From contig CAWAFI010000008.1 of assembly GCA_963781285.1 (NCBI GenBank), positions 347,471 to 411,470 on the forward strand: a DNA stretch of 64,000 nt, in the 5' to 3' direction. The notes under the pieces were generated by a model. It had not been told where the DNA came from. It ran no database searches and worked only from the letters and a program-made list of their open reading frames with translations. The DNA is from CAIWHR01 sp963781285 (GTDB lineage Bacteria > Pseudomonadota > Gammaproteobacteria > Burkholderiales > Casimicrobiaceae). The translations under genes were made by a program, and so were the position numbers. This document shows positions 52,338 through 61,200 of the stretch, in pieces. Within the stretch, counting starts at the first letter, position 1, and the number at the start of each line of letters is the position of its first letter.

Positions 52338-53609
52338 TCAGCGGTCTCCGGGAAGCACCAGCACCAGCGCAAATCCTGTCGGGGACTGGCTGATGACAAA
52401 GCTTCCACCCAGCGCGGTAACCGCTTGCTTCAGCACGGCGGCTTCGTCTCGTTCTTTGGGAGACAGAAGCAGCGGAGGATCGGGGTTGTCGGGCAGCGCC
52501 ATGATCCGTAGCGACGCAGCAGCGCCCTCAGCCGTGACATGCAGCGTGATCTCGCCGGTACGCTTGCGGAGTGCCATCGCCTCCAGTGCCCATTCCGCGG
52601 AGCGGTAGATCAGAAACGCCTTGTCGCGCCCGAAGACGCCAACGGTTCGGTCCATCGTCGCCCTGACGGTCGGGCCACCGGGTTGCGAATAGGACTGGGC
52701 CAGCAGCGTCAAAGCCTCGATGATGTTTTCCGCCTCGGATCGAGGCTGCTCGAGATCGGCCTCCACCCGGGCGTGTTCGTCCCGCGCGCGCTCCATCGCT
52801 GCAACCAGCGCACCAAGACGTTCGTGCGCCGCCGAATCGCGCGGGGCGGCGGCGGCAGCAATCCGCGCTCGCAGCAAGGCGTCCTGCAACAGCGTGGCGA
52901 CACGGCCGTCCACGCTGACGGGGGCCGGCTGCAGGTCGACGGTACTCGCCGGCTCAATGTGTAGCTCGGGCGGAATGAGGGCCCTGAGCCTGCGCACGGC
53001 CAGGAACAACAGGACCGCAAGGAGGACGATCAATCCTGCCAACAGGTACATGTCCCGCTGGGCCGCCCCGAGCGCCGCGACGAGCGTCCGTCGGTCGCGG
53101 GCAAGCTGCTCCTCTTCGCGCGCCGTGAGCTTCGCGACAATGGCGCGAATTGCCTCCGAGGTTTCCCTGCCGGGTCGGCCCGCTTCGATCGGCAAGGGCT
53201 GATTCGGCGCGCTACGCTTCTGGTCGATGGCGCTTGCCGCCAACGTGGTGCGCTTTGCGATGAGCGGCACCAGGCTCTCGATGAGCGCGAGTTCGTCGGC
53301 GTCGTCACGCATCCCATCGCGCAGGCGCGCGAGCAATGGCGGAATGTCACGACGTCCGCGTTCGTAGAGCTCGAGGTCCGCTGCATCGCCGGTCAGCACG
53401 AAGCCGCGCACCGATGTCTCGATGTCGACAACGGCGTTCTGCAGCGCCTGCAGGTCTTGCACCGTTGCCGCGGAGGTCGCGCGGGATTCCCCGAGTCGCT
53501 CGATGGTGTCAAGTCGAGACAAACCGAGCCATCCCGCGCCGACGGCGAATACGACGACCAGCACCAGCAGCAAGTAGGTCGGCAGGGTTGGCGGGATTCG
53601 GAGTCGCAT
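52338..53609 (-). CDS. CHASE3-domain signalling protein with degenerate kinase end
   Basis: A 423-residue membrane protein. First helix PTYLLLVLVVVFAVGAGWLG, CHASE3 domain (NAVVDIETSVRGFVLTGDAA), second helix MYLLAGLIVLLAVLLFLAV, then a long cytosolic helical stretch (ERLGALVAAMERARDEHARV) and a C-terminal ATPase-like fold (GEITLHVTAEGAAASLRIMA, AVTALGGSFVISQSPTGFAL). No phosphoacceptor His motif or intact N/G boxes are seen, so it is probably a non-catalytic sensor or adaptor. CHASE3 sensing resembles the kinase at 34600. Confidence 0.78.
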   Translation of the reverse strand: MRLRIPPTLPTYLLLVLVVVFAVGAGWLGLSRLDTIERLGESRATSAATVQDLQALQNAVVDIETSVRGFVLTGDAADLELYERGRRDIPPLLARLRDGMRDDADELALIESLVPLIAKRTTLAASAIDQKRSAPNQPLPIEAGRPGRETSEAIRAIVAKLTAREEEQLARDRRTLVAALGAAQRDMYLLAGLIVLLAVLLFLAVRRLRALIPPELHIEPASTVDLQPAPVSVDGRVATLLQDALLRARIAAAAAPRDSAAHERLGALVAAMERARDEHARVEADLEQPRSEAENIIEALTLLAQSYSQPGGPTVRATMDRTVGVFGRDKAFLIYRSAEWALEAMALRKRTGEITLHVTAEGAAASLRIMALPDNPDPPLLLSPKERDEAAVLKQAVTALGGSFVISQSPTGFALVLVLPGDR

Positions 53610-53663
53610 CGAAGTCGTCGCAGCGATGGTGGCAAGAGACGCCGCTCGCTTATCTGGCTGAAC

Positions 53664-54170
53664 TCAGTTCGATTTGAAACGTACGCGCATGACTTTGCGG
53701 TCGTACTCGGCTTCCGTATCCACCGTAATCTCGACGCCGCCTGCGGCGTAGACACGTCCGCCGCTGCGGCGACAGAGATTGCGCTCGTACTGGCAGGGCC
53801 CCATCTCCGGATGGTTTCGGCACAGGTGCGCGACCTTCGGCGTGAACTCGATCGCCGTCTGCTTGCGCTCGCCACCCATCTCCGAGATGCAGACGTACTG
53901 CGTTCCCGATGGAACGACAACTAGCGGTGTTTGTGGAGTGGGTTGGGTCGGTACGGCGACAGGGCCGGCCGCCGGTGGCGGGAGCTCCGGCACCGGCCGC
54001 CGAACGACCGCGGCACCGGCAGCCTCCTTCGGCGGCGTAAGCGGCACGGGCTCCGGGCCAGTGCACGCAGCGATCCCGATGGCGCTTGCCACCAGGACAT
54101 AGGCCGGTGATTGCGCGAGCGCCAACCGGAGCGTGCGCAAGCGCGCGCCTAGGCTGCTCGTCGTATTCAT
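53664..54170 (-). CDS. Hypothetical lipoprotein
   Basis: A 168-residue protein. Start at 54170 gives a long signal segment (RLALAQSPAYVLVASAIGIA) with lipobox IAAC at about residue 33. A Pro/Val-rich linker (PPAAGPVAVPTQPTPQTP) precedes a C-terminal domain with four conserved-looking cysteines (YVCISEMGG, AHLCRNHPEMGPCQYERNLC, RRSGGRVYAAGGVEI). Two disulfides in the periplasm are likely. No family recognised. It is upstream of the CHASE3 protein gene on the same strand (54-bp gap) and may work with it. Confidence 0.72.
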   Translation of the reverse strand: MNTTSSLGARLRTLRLALAQSPAYVLVASAIGIAACTGPEPVPLTPPKEAAGAAVVRRPVPELPPPAAGPVAVPTQPTPQTPLVVVPSGTQYVCISEMGGERKQTAIEFTPKVAHLCRNHPEMGPCQYERNLCRRSGGRVYAAGGVEITVDTEAEYDRKVMRVRFKSN

Positions 54171-54317
54171 CGAAGGGGCTCGGGCCGCAAAATCTTCTCG
54201 TGAGTGATTTGCATCAGCGGGTCGCGACTGCGTCGCTCGCGAAACATGGCGCGACCTAACATATGACAAGCATATCAATCCGCTCCTCGATACGCCTATC
54301 AGACGGCGACGAGACAT

Positions 54318-54337
54318 GGGTAGGACGCATCCTACCC
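54318..54337. promoter_or_regulatory. Inverted repeat GGGTAGGA/TCCTACCC
   Basis: Perfect 8-bp arms GGGTAGGA and TCCTACCC around CGCA, centred about 80 bp upstream of the sigma-54-type promoter of the second BON gene. The distance suits an upstream activating sequence. The CCTAC core also appears in the inverted repeat beside the sigma-54 activator gene. Confidence 0.55.
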
Positions 54338-54400
54338 CGGTTCGGCGCGTTGGAATCGATGGCGTCCGTCGCAAACCGCAAGCGAGTTCGCAACTTGCCT

Positions 54401-54416
54401 TGGCACGTCGCTTGCT
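54401..54416 (+). promoter_or_regulatory. Sigma-54 consensus promoter, second BON lipoprotein
   Basis: TGGCACGTCGCTTGCT is an exact match to the consensus TGGCACG-N4-TTGCW, with GG-N10-GC spacing, 84 bp before the BON gene start. Confidence 0.85.
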
Positions 54417-54499
54417 CGATCGCAATCGAGGAACGCGTCGCGCGCATCGCAAGAATGTGGGTGCGCGAGCCGGCTCCTCGTTGACGAATGGAGGTCGAC

Positions 54500-54922
54500 A
54501 TGACGACGACGCGGCAGCGGTTGCTCGGTGCGGTGGTATTCGCGAGCTTGGTGTTTGTCGCAGCGGGGTGCGACCAGCAACGCCATCCGGCCGAGAGGGC
54601 TGGTCAGAAGATCGATCGCGCCGCCGAATCCGCGGGCCAGAAGATCGATCGCGCGACCAACGAAGTGGCCGAAAAGACGTCCGTGGCGGCAGCGAAAACC
54701 GCGACCGTTCTCGATGATGCCGCGATTACCACCAAGGTGAAGGCGGCCCTGTTTGCCGAGCCCGGACTGAAGACGTTGCAGATCGACGTCGAAACTCACG
54801 ACGCCGTGGTGACGCTCGCGGGCAGCGTCGACTCCGCGGTGCTGCGTCAGCGTGCGGTTGAGATCGCGGGGGCGCTTATGGGGGTGCGTCAGGTGGTCGA
54901 CAAGCTCGTCGTCAAGTCGTGA
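54500..54922 (+). CDS. BON domain lipoprotein, second copy
   Basis: A 140-residue paralogue of 24191-24574. Signal peptide RLLGAVVFASLVFVAAGC (acylated Cys about residue 24), a helical repeat-rich linker (AGQKIDRAAESAGQKIDRAT), then one BON domain: DDAAITTKVKAALFAEPGLK, IDVETHDAVVTLAGSVDSAV and VRQVVDKLVVKS. GGAGGT lies four bases before ATG 54500; an in-frame ATG at 54488 is less likely. Both BON copies have sigma-54-type promoters, indicating shared control. Confidence 0.92.
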   Translation: MTTTRQRLLGAVVFASLVFVAAGCDQQRHPAERAGQKIDRAAESAGQKIDRATNEVAEKTSVAAAKTATVLDDAAITTKVKAALFAEPGLKTLQIDVETHDAVVTLAGSVDSAVLRQRAVEIAGALMGVRQVVDKLVVKS

Positions 54923-55116
54923 CGGACTCGCCGGCACGACGTCGTCGCGCCAGGGAGACGGTGCGCGACGTGGCCAGCGCGTCGGTAAAAAGTACTGGCG
55001 CGACGGGAAAAGATTGCCGAATCGCGCGCGCCGAAACGCGGCCCCGACGCGCAAGACGGCCGGGATGCCTCCGGTGCACGCGGCTCCCGCGTCGTCGTAC
55101 CGCGGCATTCCGATAT

Positions 55117-55132
55117 CGGCATGGAACCTGCT
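55117..55132 (+). promoter_or_regulatory. Sigma-54-type promoter, DUF2231 gene
   Basis: CGGCATGGAACCTGCT keeps GG-N10-GC and YTGCT with two deviations in the -24 box. It is 47 bp upstream of the DUF2231 start codon. Confidence 0.55.
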
Positions 55133-55178
55133 GGGAGCGAAGGAGCGGACCCTGGCACCGCTCTCAAAGGAGGCATCG

Positions 55179-55694
55179 ATGGAAACACCAGCAAGCATCG
55201 CGCGGCACCCGATTCACCCAATGTTGATCACAATTCCGATCGGTCTGTGGGTCTTCTCGCTCGTCAGCGATCTGATTGTTCTCGTCTCCACGGTCGAAGA
55301 GGTCAAGATCCTGTGGTTCACGCTCGCGTATTACACGATGGCGGGCGGCCTGTTCGGCGCGCTGGCGGCGGCGATACCCGGGCTGTTCGATTTCCTGTCG
55401 CTGACCGATCGGCGAATCCGCAAGCTTGCCGCGACGCACATGACGATAAATCTGATCGTGGTCGCGCTGTATGCGATAAACCTGTGGTTGCGCACGGCGA
55501 TGCCCCCGAGCTTTGATATCGGAATGGGCCTTTCGTTGCTTGGCGTGGCGCTCCTTGCGATCTCCGGTTGGATAGGCGGCGAGATGGTGCACGTGCACCG
55601 CGTCGGCGTCGCCAGCGGCGGCGCGGCGAGCGCAGTCGCGAGCAACGAAACCATGCGCACCGAATCCGCGACGACGAGGCTTGGACCCACCTGA
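55179..55694 (+). CDS. DUF2231 membrane protein
   Basis: A 171-residue integral membrane protein. Family signature IARHPIHPMLITIPIGLWVF at the N-terminus, then three further helices (MAGGLFGALAAAIPGLFDFL, NLIVVALYAINLWLRTAMPP, LSLLGVALLAISGWIGGEMV) and a conserved HVHRVGV. DUF2231 proteins have possible haem or metal-binding His but no proven role. AAAGGAGG precedes the ATG, so the start is firm despite an open frame upstream. A MoaF-like gene follows 29 bp later. Confidence 0.9.
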   Translation: METPASIARHPIHPMLITIPIGLWVFSLVSDLIVLVSTVEEVKILWFTLAYYTMAGGLFGALAAAIPGLFDFLSLTDRRIRKLAATHMTINLIVVALYAINLWLRTAMPPSFDIGMGLSLLGVALLAISGWIGGEMVHVHRVGVASGGAASAVASNETMRTESATTRLGPT

Positions 55695-55723
55695 GTGGCG
55701 GGGTCGCTACAAGGCGCAGTGCA

Positions 55724-56059
55724 ATGGATTCGTTGATCGGCAGGACGCTGCGCTGGACCTTCGCCGATGGACCGGTAGCGGGGAAGACTTTCGAGCACAC
55801 ATTCGACCAGGATGGCTCCGTCGTCTATCGCGCGATCGAAGGTGCCGCGGCGGGGACGCCGACACGGGAAAAGGAGTGCGCAACCATCAGGGTGGCGGAC
55901 GACGTTTTCGTGATCTCCTATCTGGCGGCTTCGGCCTACACGCTGACAGTCGTGCTCGACTTGCGCGACCGGCGAATGGTCGGCTTCGCCTCCAACGGCA
56001 AGGCGTGGTACCGACAGCAAGGCACATTCGAGATCGTTGCGAAGAATGGTGACCGGTAG
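55724..56059 (+). CDS. MoaF-like calycin-fold protein
   Basis: A 111-residue protein: MDSLIGRTLRWTFADGPVAG, KTFEHTFDQDGSVVYRAIEG, then VADDVFVISYLAASAYTLTV and FASNGKAWYRQQGTFEIV. The pattern (G.tlr..f.dG...G..f.h.F..dG.v.y; ...y..sY....GYTLTV.ld...) fits the MoaF/MoaF-like beta-barrel domain. No catalytic residues are evident; such proteins probably bind small ligands. It is likely co-transcribed with the DUF2231 gene. Confidence 0.75.
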   Translation: MDSLIGRTLRWTFADGPVAGKTFEHTFDQDGSVVYRAIEGAAAGTPTREKECATIRVADDVFVISYLAASAYTLTVVLDLRDRRMVGFASNGKAWYRQQGTFEIVAKNGDR

Positions 56060-56161
56060 TTTCTGCCACGTCGGGAAACAATTACCACGCGTACGTGCGT
56101 GAGCGCCATGACGGGCCGCGCCATCTGCCCCGTGGACAACGGGAAAAGGGAACGCGATCGA

Positions 56162-56177
56162 TGGCATGGCACTTGCT
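56162..56177 (+). promoter_or_regulatory. Sigma-54-type promoter, entericidin gene
   Basis: TGGCATGGCACTTGCT matches the consensus except one base in the -24 box, with GG-N10-GC spacing, 87 bp upstream of the entericidin start codon. Confidence 0.72.
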
Positions 56178-56263
56178 GAGCGTTCAGCGCCCCCGATAGG
56201 CGAAGGTAGCGGAAGCGTATTCGTGAGGTAGTCGATTCACAACCAACCCGAAAAGGAAATGCC

Positions 56264-56413
56264 ATGATCGCAAGGATTGTCCTGTTGTTGGCGGCACTTT
56301 CGCTTGGCTCGATCTCGCTGACCGCCTGCAACACGATACAAGGCGCGGGCAAGGATGTCGAAAAGGCTGGCATGAAGGTGCAGGAAGAAGCGAAGGAGCA
56401 CAAGACTTACTGA
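56264..56413 (+). CDS. Entericidin-family small lipoprotein
   Basis: A 49-residue lipoprotein: MIARIVLLLAALSLGSISLT followed by ACNTIQGAGKDVEKAGMKVQ and a charged tail. The lipobox LTAC and CNTIQGAGKDVEKAG block are the entericidin A/B signature. Entericidins are small, stress-induced cell-envelope toxin or antitoxin-like lipoproteins in E. coli; here only one is present. GGAAATGCC precedes the ATG. It has its own sigma-54-type promoter, and the PLD remnant begins 30 bp downstream. Confidence 0.92.
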   Translation: MIARIVLLLAALSLGSISLTACNTIQGAGKDVEKAGMKVQEEAKEHKTY

Positions 56414-56443
56414 ACGGGCGGGTAGTGCCGGGGCGCGTCCGCC

Positions 56444-56939
56444 ATGCCGGCCGTTCGGGCGTGGCGGACTGGCCCTGGCCCTTGCACTACTGGTCACGGG
56501 ATGTGCGACGCTGCCGCCCGGCACGGACGCGTCGAAGGCAGAGTCGACCGCGCTCACCCACCCTGAATCCACGAAGCTGGGAAAACGTCTCGCTGTCCAG
56601 GCGAGGAAACATCCGGGCCTGTCGGGTTTTCGGCTGCTCGTCGATGGGACCAATAGCTTCACCTTGCGCGTCGAGATCGCCCACAGGGCGGAGCGCACGC
56701 TTGACGTCCAATATTTTCTGCTGCACCAGGACGGCACCGGGAAGCTGTTGCTGAAGTCGTTACTGGAGGCGGCCGACCGCGGAGTTCGCGTACGTCTGTT
56801 GCTGGATGACGTGGAGGCCTTCGACCTCACCGAGGTGGACGGTAGGACAATCTGGTTCAGCGCGGACCCGGACGTCGACGCGGGCAAGCGCGCCATGATC
56901 AGTATCTTCTCGATGCTGCCGCTCGAGTCACTGCTTTAG
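56444..56939 (+). pseudogene. Phospholipase D-like (cardiolipin synthase C type) remnant with internal deletion
   Basis: The reconstructed frame has a lipoprotein start (ATG 56444; GLALALALLVTGCATLPPG), a clear PLD N-terminal part (GFRLLVDGTNSFTLRVEIAH, RTLDVQYFLLHQDGTGKLLL, LLEAADRGVRVRLLLDD) and, directly after, a typical C-terminal end (DGRTIWFSADPDVDAG, ISIFSMLPLESLL). Everything between, including both HKD catalytic motifs, is missing; full-length relatives have several hundred more residues. One extra base near 56457 also separates the ATG from the signal sequence; 165 codons remain after correction. It cannot be catalytically active. Confidence 0.85.
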
Positions 56940-57077
56940 AGCGATCGCCGCGATTCCGCGGGTTTCTTGGCTGCGAGTTGCGACAGTGTGCCGGGCGGAT
57001 GAAGCGCCAGGCTGCCGACTACCCGATGACCTGGCGCAGGGGCGATGCGGCGCGACTTGGCGGGCGGGACCAGCACT

Positions 57078-58178
57078 CTACGGCTCGATCCGCTCCCAGC
57101 GGCCGACGCACGGCGCATCGAACGAGAAATGTAGCGCCGGCGCCTTGCAGTCATAGATGGCACAGGACAGCGTGCGCGTGTCGTGCTCCGTCTCGTGCCG
57201 ACACAGACCGGCGCTGGCGCTGTCGCCGTGCCGGCTCATCAGGGCGCGAATCGCATCGAGCGCGAACGGAATCGGCAGGTCGCGCACTGCGTGCTCGAGT
57301 GTCGCGAGGCGCGCGCGCGACGACCGGCCCGCCAGGTCGTCGGGCGGCGCAAGGTCCCGGCCGCGCATGCGCTCGGTGCGGAAATGGTTTGTCCGCGCGA
57401 CGAAGCCGCTGTCGCCCGGCTCTTCGGCGGCGAGCAAGCGGTATCCGAGCTCGATGGCCGCGACGGCGCCGGTCGCGTCGCCAAGCAGCAGTGTGCCACC
57501 GCCGGCATGTCGCACACGGAAGACCAGCGCGACCGCTTCGGCGACCGTCGCACACTCGCGTAGCAGGTGTGTCATCAGGAAGCTGCGCAACCAGCCTTCG
57601 CCATGATCGATCGTGCCGACCTGCGTGTCGGCGACCGCGAGGCCGTGCGAATTGATGCCGCTCGAGAAGGCGCCGGGGCAGCCCAGGCTGCTCACGCACA
57701 GGATCCGGCGTCCGCCCCAGTCCGGGTCCTCATGCCGGAACACGCACTGCAGATCGCCGTGCGCGCCGCGTACATCGCGATTCTTGACGATGACCGGGCC
57801 GGTCATGCCGCGCGGCGCGGCCCACGCGGTGCAGCCTTCGGCGAGCGACGGCGCCGCGGCGAGATCGGCGATGACATTGCCGTAGAAACACGCGAACAGC
57901 GCGTCGGGGGCGATGCCGAAACCTTCGGCAATGCCTTGCACCTCGACGAACCCGTCGGGGTCGTGGTCGCGCGTGAACGCATGCTGCGCGTCGAGCCACT
58001 CGACCACCTGAGGCGCGGCGAGTGCCGGTCCCAGCTCGCGCAACCGGCGCGTAACGGCGACTGTCACATCGGCCACGCGATCTGGGCAGAGCTCAGCCTG
58101 CAGGCGGCCGCGGTCGTAGGCTGCGCCGCGCAGGTCGAGCACGCGCGCGGAGGGCGAGGCGCTGGTCATGGCGAGCAT
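57078..58178 (-). CDS. C45 family autoproteolytic acyltransferase/hydrolase
   Basis: A 366-residue Ntn-hydrolase of the peptidase C45 family (relatives of acyl-CoA:6-aminopenicillanate acyltransferase). The predicted nucleophile is the Cys in LAEGCTAWAAPRGMTGPVIV, exposed by autocleavage; KNRDVRG, ILCVSSLGCPGAFSSGINSH and RTNHF are family features. Likely it hydrolyses or transfers acyl groups on amides; the substrate is unknown. ATG 58178 is used; ATG 58169 is equally possible. It lies downstream of the large oxidoreductase gene on the same strand (82-bp gap). Confidence 0.85.
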   Translation of the reverse strand: MLAMTSASPSARVLDLRGAAYDRGRLQAELCPDRVADVTVAVTRRLRELGPALAAPQVVEWLDAQHAFTRDHDPDGFVEVQGIAEGFGIAPDALFACFYGNVIADLAAAPSLAEGCTAWAAPRGMTGPVIVKNRDVRGAHGDLQCVFRHEDPDWGGRRILCVSSLGCPGAFSSGINSHGLAVADTQVGTIDHGEGWLRSFLMTHLLRECATVAEAVALVFRVRHAGGGTLLLGDATGAVAAIELGYRLLAAEEPGDSGFVARTNHFRTERMRGRDLAPPDDLAGRSSRARLATLEHAVRDLPIPFALDAIRALMSRHGDSASAGLCRHETEHDTRTLSCAIYDCKAPALHFSFDAPCVGRWERIEP

Positions 58179-58260
58179 TGTGCCCGACGTTCGGGCGATG
58201 TGCACCGCCGGGCGCGCCACCCACTCGGGCGCCGCGCGTCGACGCCTGAGCGAATCGGAG

Positions 58261-61200
58261 CTACGCCGCGGCCAGCGCCGGAACCTTGGCCGACTCCGGG
58301 CGCGCGGCACGAAATGCGGCGAGGAGCTCCGCTTCCTTCGCTTTAGCCACCGTGAGGAATTTTTCTTTCACGTGGCCGTAGCCGCGGATATGCTCCGGTA
58401 CCTGTGCCAACTCGACGGCCAGCGCATGATTGTGCGGCGCCAGCGCGGCGACGATCTCGTCGATCAATGTTTCGTATTCGCCAGGGAGTGCGCGCTCGCG
58501 CCGGCGCTCGGCGGTCCGTCCGAATACATCGAGCGGGGTCCCGCGCAGCCGGCGCAGCTTCGCGAGCACGCGGAATGCGCCCATCATCCACGGCCCGTAG
58601 GTCCGCTTGCGGACGGTGCCCGTCGCCGGATCGGGCTTCGCGATCAGCGGCGGCGCCATGTGGAACGTCAGCTTGTAGTCGCCTTCGAATTGCGCGGCGA
58701 CGCGGTCGGCGAAGTCGCTTTCCGCATACAACCTGGCGACTTCGTATTCGTCCTTCACCGCGAGCAGCTTGAAATAATAGCGGGCGACCGCTTCGGAGAG
58801 CGCCGTCGCGCCCGGCACCTTCACGGCTTCGGCGGTGCGCACACGGGCGACGAAGTCCGTGTAGCGCGCGGCAAACGCCGCATCCTGGTAGGCGGTCAGG
58901 AAATTCGCGCGCCGCGCGACGATCTCTTCCAATGACGCCGACAAGCGTTGCGACTCCGGCTTGACTTGCGGGATCGCGATCGCCGATACGTGCGCCGGAT
59001 CCACGGCGGCAAGCCGGCCCCACAGGAAGCTCTGCTTGTTCGACTCGACCGCCGCGGCGTTCAACTCGATCGCACGCAGGATCGCGGGTTCGCTGACGGG
59101 CAGCAGGCCGCGCTGGAACGCGTAGCCGACCATGAAAAGGTTGGTGGCGATCGAATCACCCATGAGGCCGGTCGCGAGCTTCGTAGCATCGAGGAATTCG
59201 GCGTCGCCTGGCGCGACGGCGTCCTCGATCTCGCGTTCCATCGAACCGCGCGGGAAGGCGAGGTCGGGATCGCGCGTGAACCCCGCGGGCATCACCAGCG
59301 CCGTATTGACGAGCGCCCTGGTCACGCCTTTCTGCATTTTCGCGAGCTGTTCGTAGCCCACGCCGGTCAGGATGTCGCAGGCGAGCACGAGCTTCGCGTC
59401 GCCGGCGGCGATCCGCGTCGCGTGCAGCTCGTCGGGCGTGTTGGCGATGCGCACGTGCGAGACGACGGCGCCGTTCTTCTGCGCGAGGCCCGTCATGTCG
59501 AGCACCGAGCAACCTTTCCCTTCGAGGTGCGCGGCCATGCCGATGAGCGCGCCGATCGTGACGACGCCGGTGCCGCCGATTCCGGTGACGACTATGCCGT
59601 AGGGCGTGGGTGTCGCGAGCCGCTCTGGGTCCGGCAGCGCCGGAAATTCACCGGCCGCGGCCTTCTTCGGCTTGCGCAGCGAACCGCCCTCGACGGTGAC
59701 GAAGCTCGGGCAGAATCCATTGACGCATGAGTAGTCCTTGTTGCACGAGCTCTGGTCGATCGTGCGCTTGCGGCCGAATTCGGTTTCCACCGGTGCCACG
59801 GAAACGCAGTTCGATTTGATGCCGCAATCGCCGCATCCCTCGCAGACCAGCTCGTTGATGACCACGCGCCTCGCGGGATCCGGATACTTGCCGCGCTTGC
59901 GCCGGCGGCGCTTTTCGGCGGCGCAGGTCTGGTCGTAGAGCAGCACCGTGCAGCCGGGTGTGTCGCGCAGCCGGCGCTGGACGGCGTCGAGCTCGTCGCG
60001 ATGGTGAATCGCGATATTGCCGGCGTAGTAGCCCGCCGGATACTTGTCCGGCTCGTCGGTGACGACGACGATCTTCGCCACGCCTTCGGCGGCGACCTGG
60101 CGCGCGATGTCGGCGGGTGTGAGCGGCCCGTCGAACGGCTGGCCACCGGTCATCGCCACGGCATCGTTGTAGAGAATCTTGTAGGTGATGTTGACGTTGG
60201 CGGCGACCGCGGCGCGGATCGCCAATATCCCGCTGTGGTAGTACGTGCCGTCGCCCAGATTCGCGAAGATGTGCTTTTCGCTCGTGAACGGCGCCTGGCC
60301 GATCCACGGCACCCCTTCGCCGCCCATATGCGTGAACGTCAGCGTCTTGCGGTCCATCCAGATCGCCATCACGTGACAGCCGATGCCGGCCGTCGCGCGG
60401 CTGCCTTCGGGCACATTGGTCGACGTGTTGTGCGGGCAACCGGAGCAGAAGTAGGGGATGCGCTCCAGCGTGATCTTGGGTCGCGCGAGCGCGGCTTCCT
60501 TGGCGTTGATCCAGTCGACGCGCGCGCGGAGCTTTTCGCTGGCACGCGTGTGCAGCCCGAGGCGCTCGATGCGCTGCGCGATGACGCGGGCGATCATCGC
60601 CGGCGTCAGCTCCGAGAGGGCCGGCAGCAGCCAGTCGCCGTGCGGGCGCACCCATTCGCCCTTTTCGTCGAACTTGCCGACGACACGCGGGCGCACGTCG
60701 TCGCGCCAGTTGTAGAGCTGCTCCTTCAGCTGGTACTCGACGACCTGCCGCTTCTCCTCGACGACGAGGATTTCCTCGAGCCCTTCGGCGAAATGGCGCA
60801 CGCCTTCGGGTTCCAGCGGCCACGGCATCGCGACCTTGAAGACGCGAATGCCGATCTCGGCAGCGTCGGCCTCGGTGATGCCGAGGTCGTCGAGTGCCTG
60901 GCGCACGTCGAGGTAGCTCTTGCCACTGGTGATGATGCCGAGCCGGGGTTGCGGCGAATCGATGACGACGCGATTGAGCTGGTTGACGCGGCAGTAGTGG
61001 AGCGCAGCGTAGATCTTGTAGTTCTGCATCCGCGCTTCGGTCTGCAGGAACCCGTCGGGCCAGCGAATCGACACGCCGTCCGGCGGCAGCGGAAAGTCGT
61101 CGGGGACGACGATCTTCGTGCGCTCGGGATCGATGTCCACCGACGCCGAGCTCTCCACGGTATCGGCGACGCACTTGAAGCCGACCCAGACGCCGGAGTA

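Larger units (their letters stand above)
54171..54499. other. Intergenic region, second BON gene promoter
   Basis: About 330 bases between divergent genes with no supported gene. It carries the inverted repeat at 54318-54337 and a full-consensus sigma-54-type promoter at 54401-54416. Confidence 0.6.
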
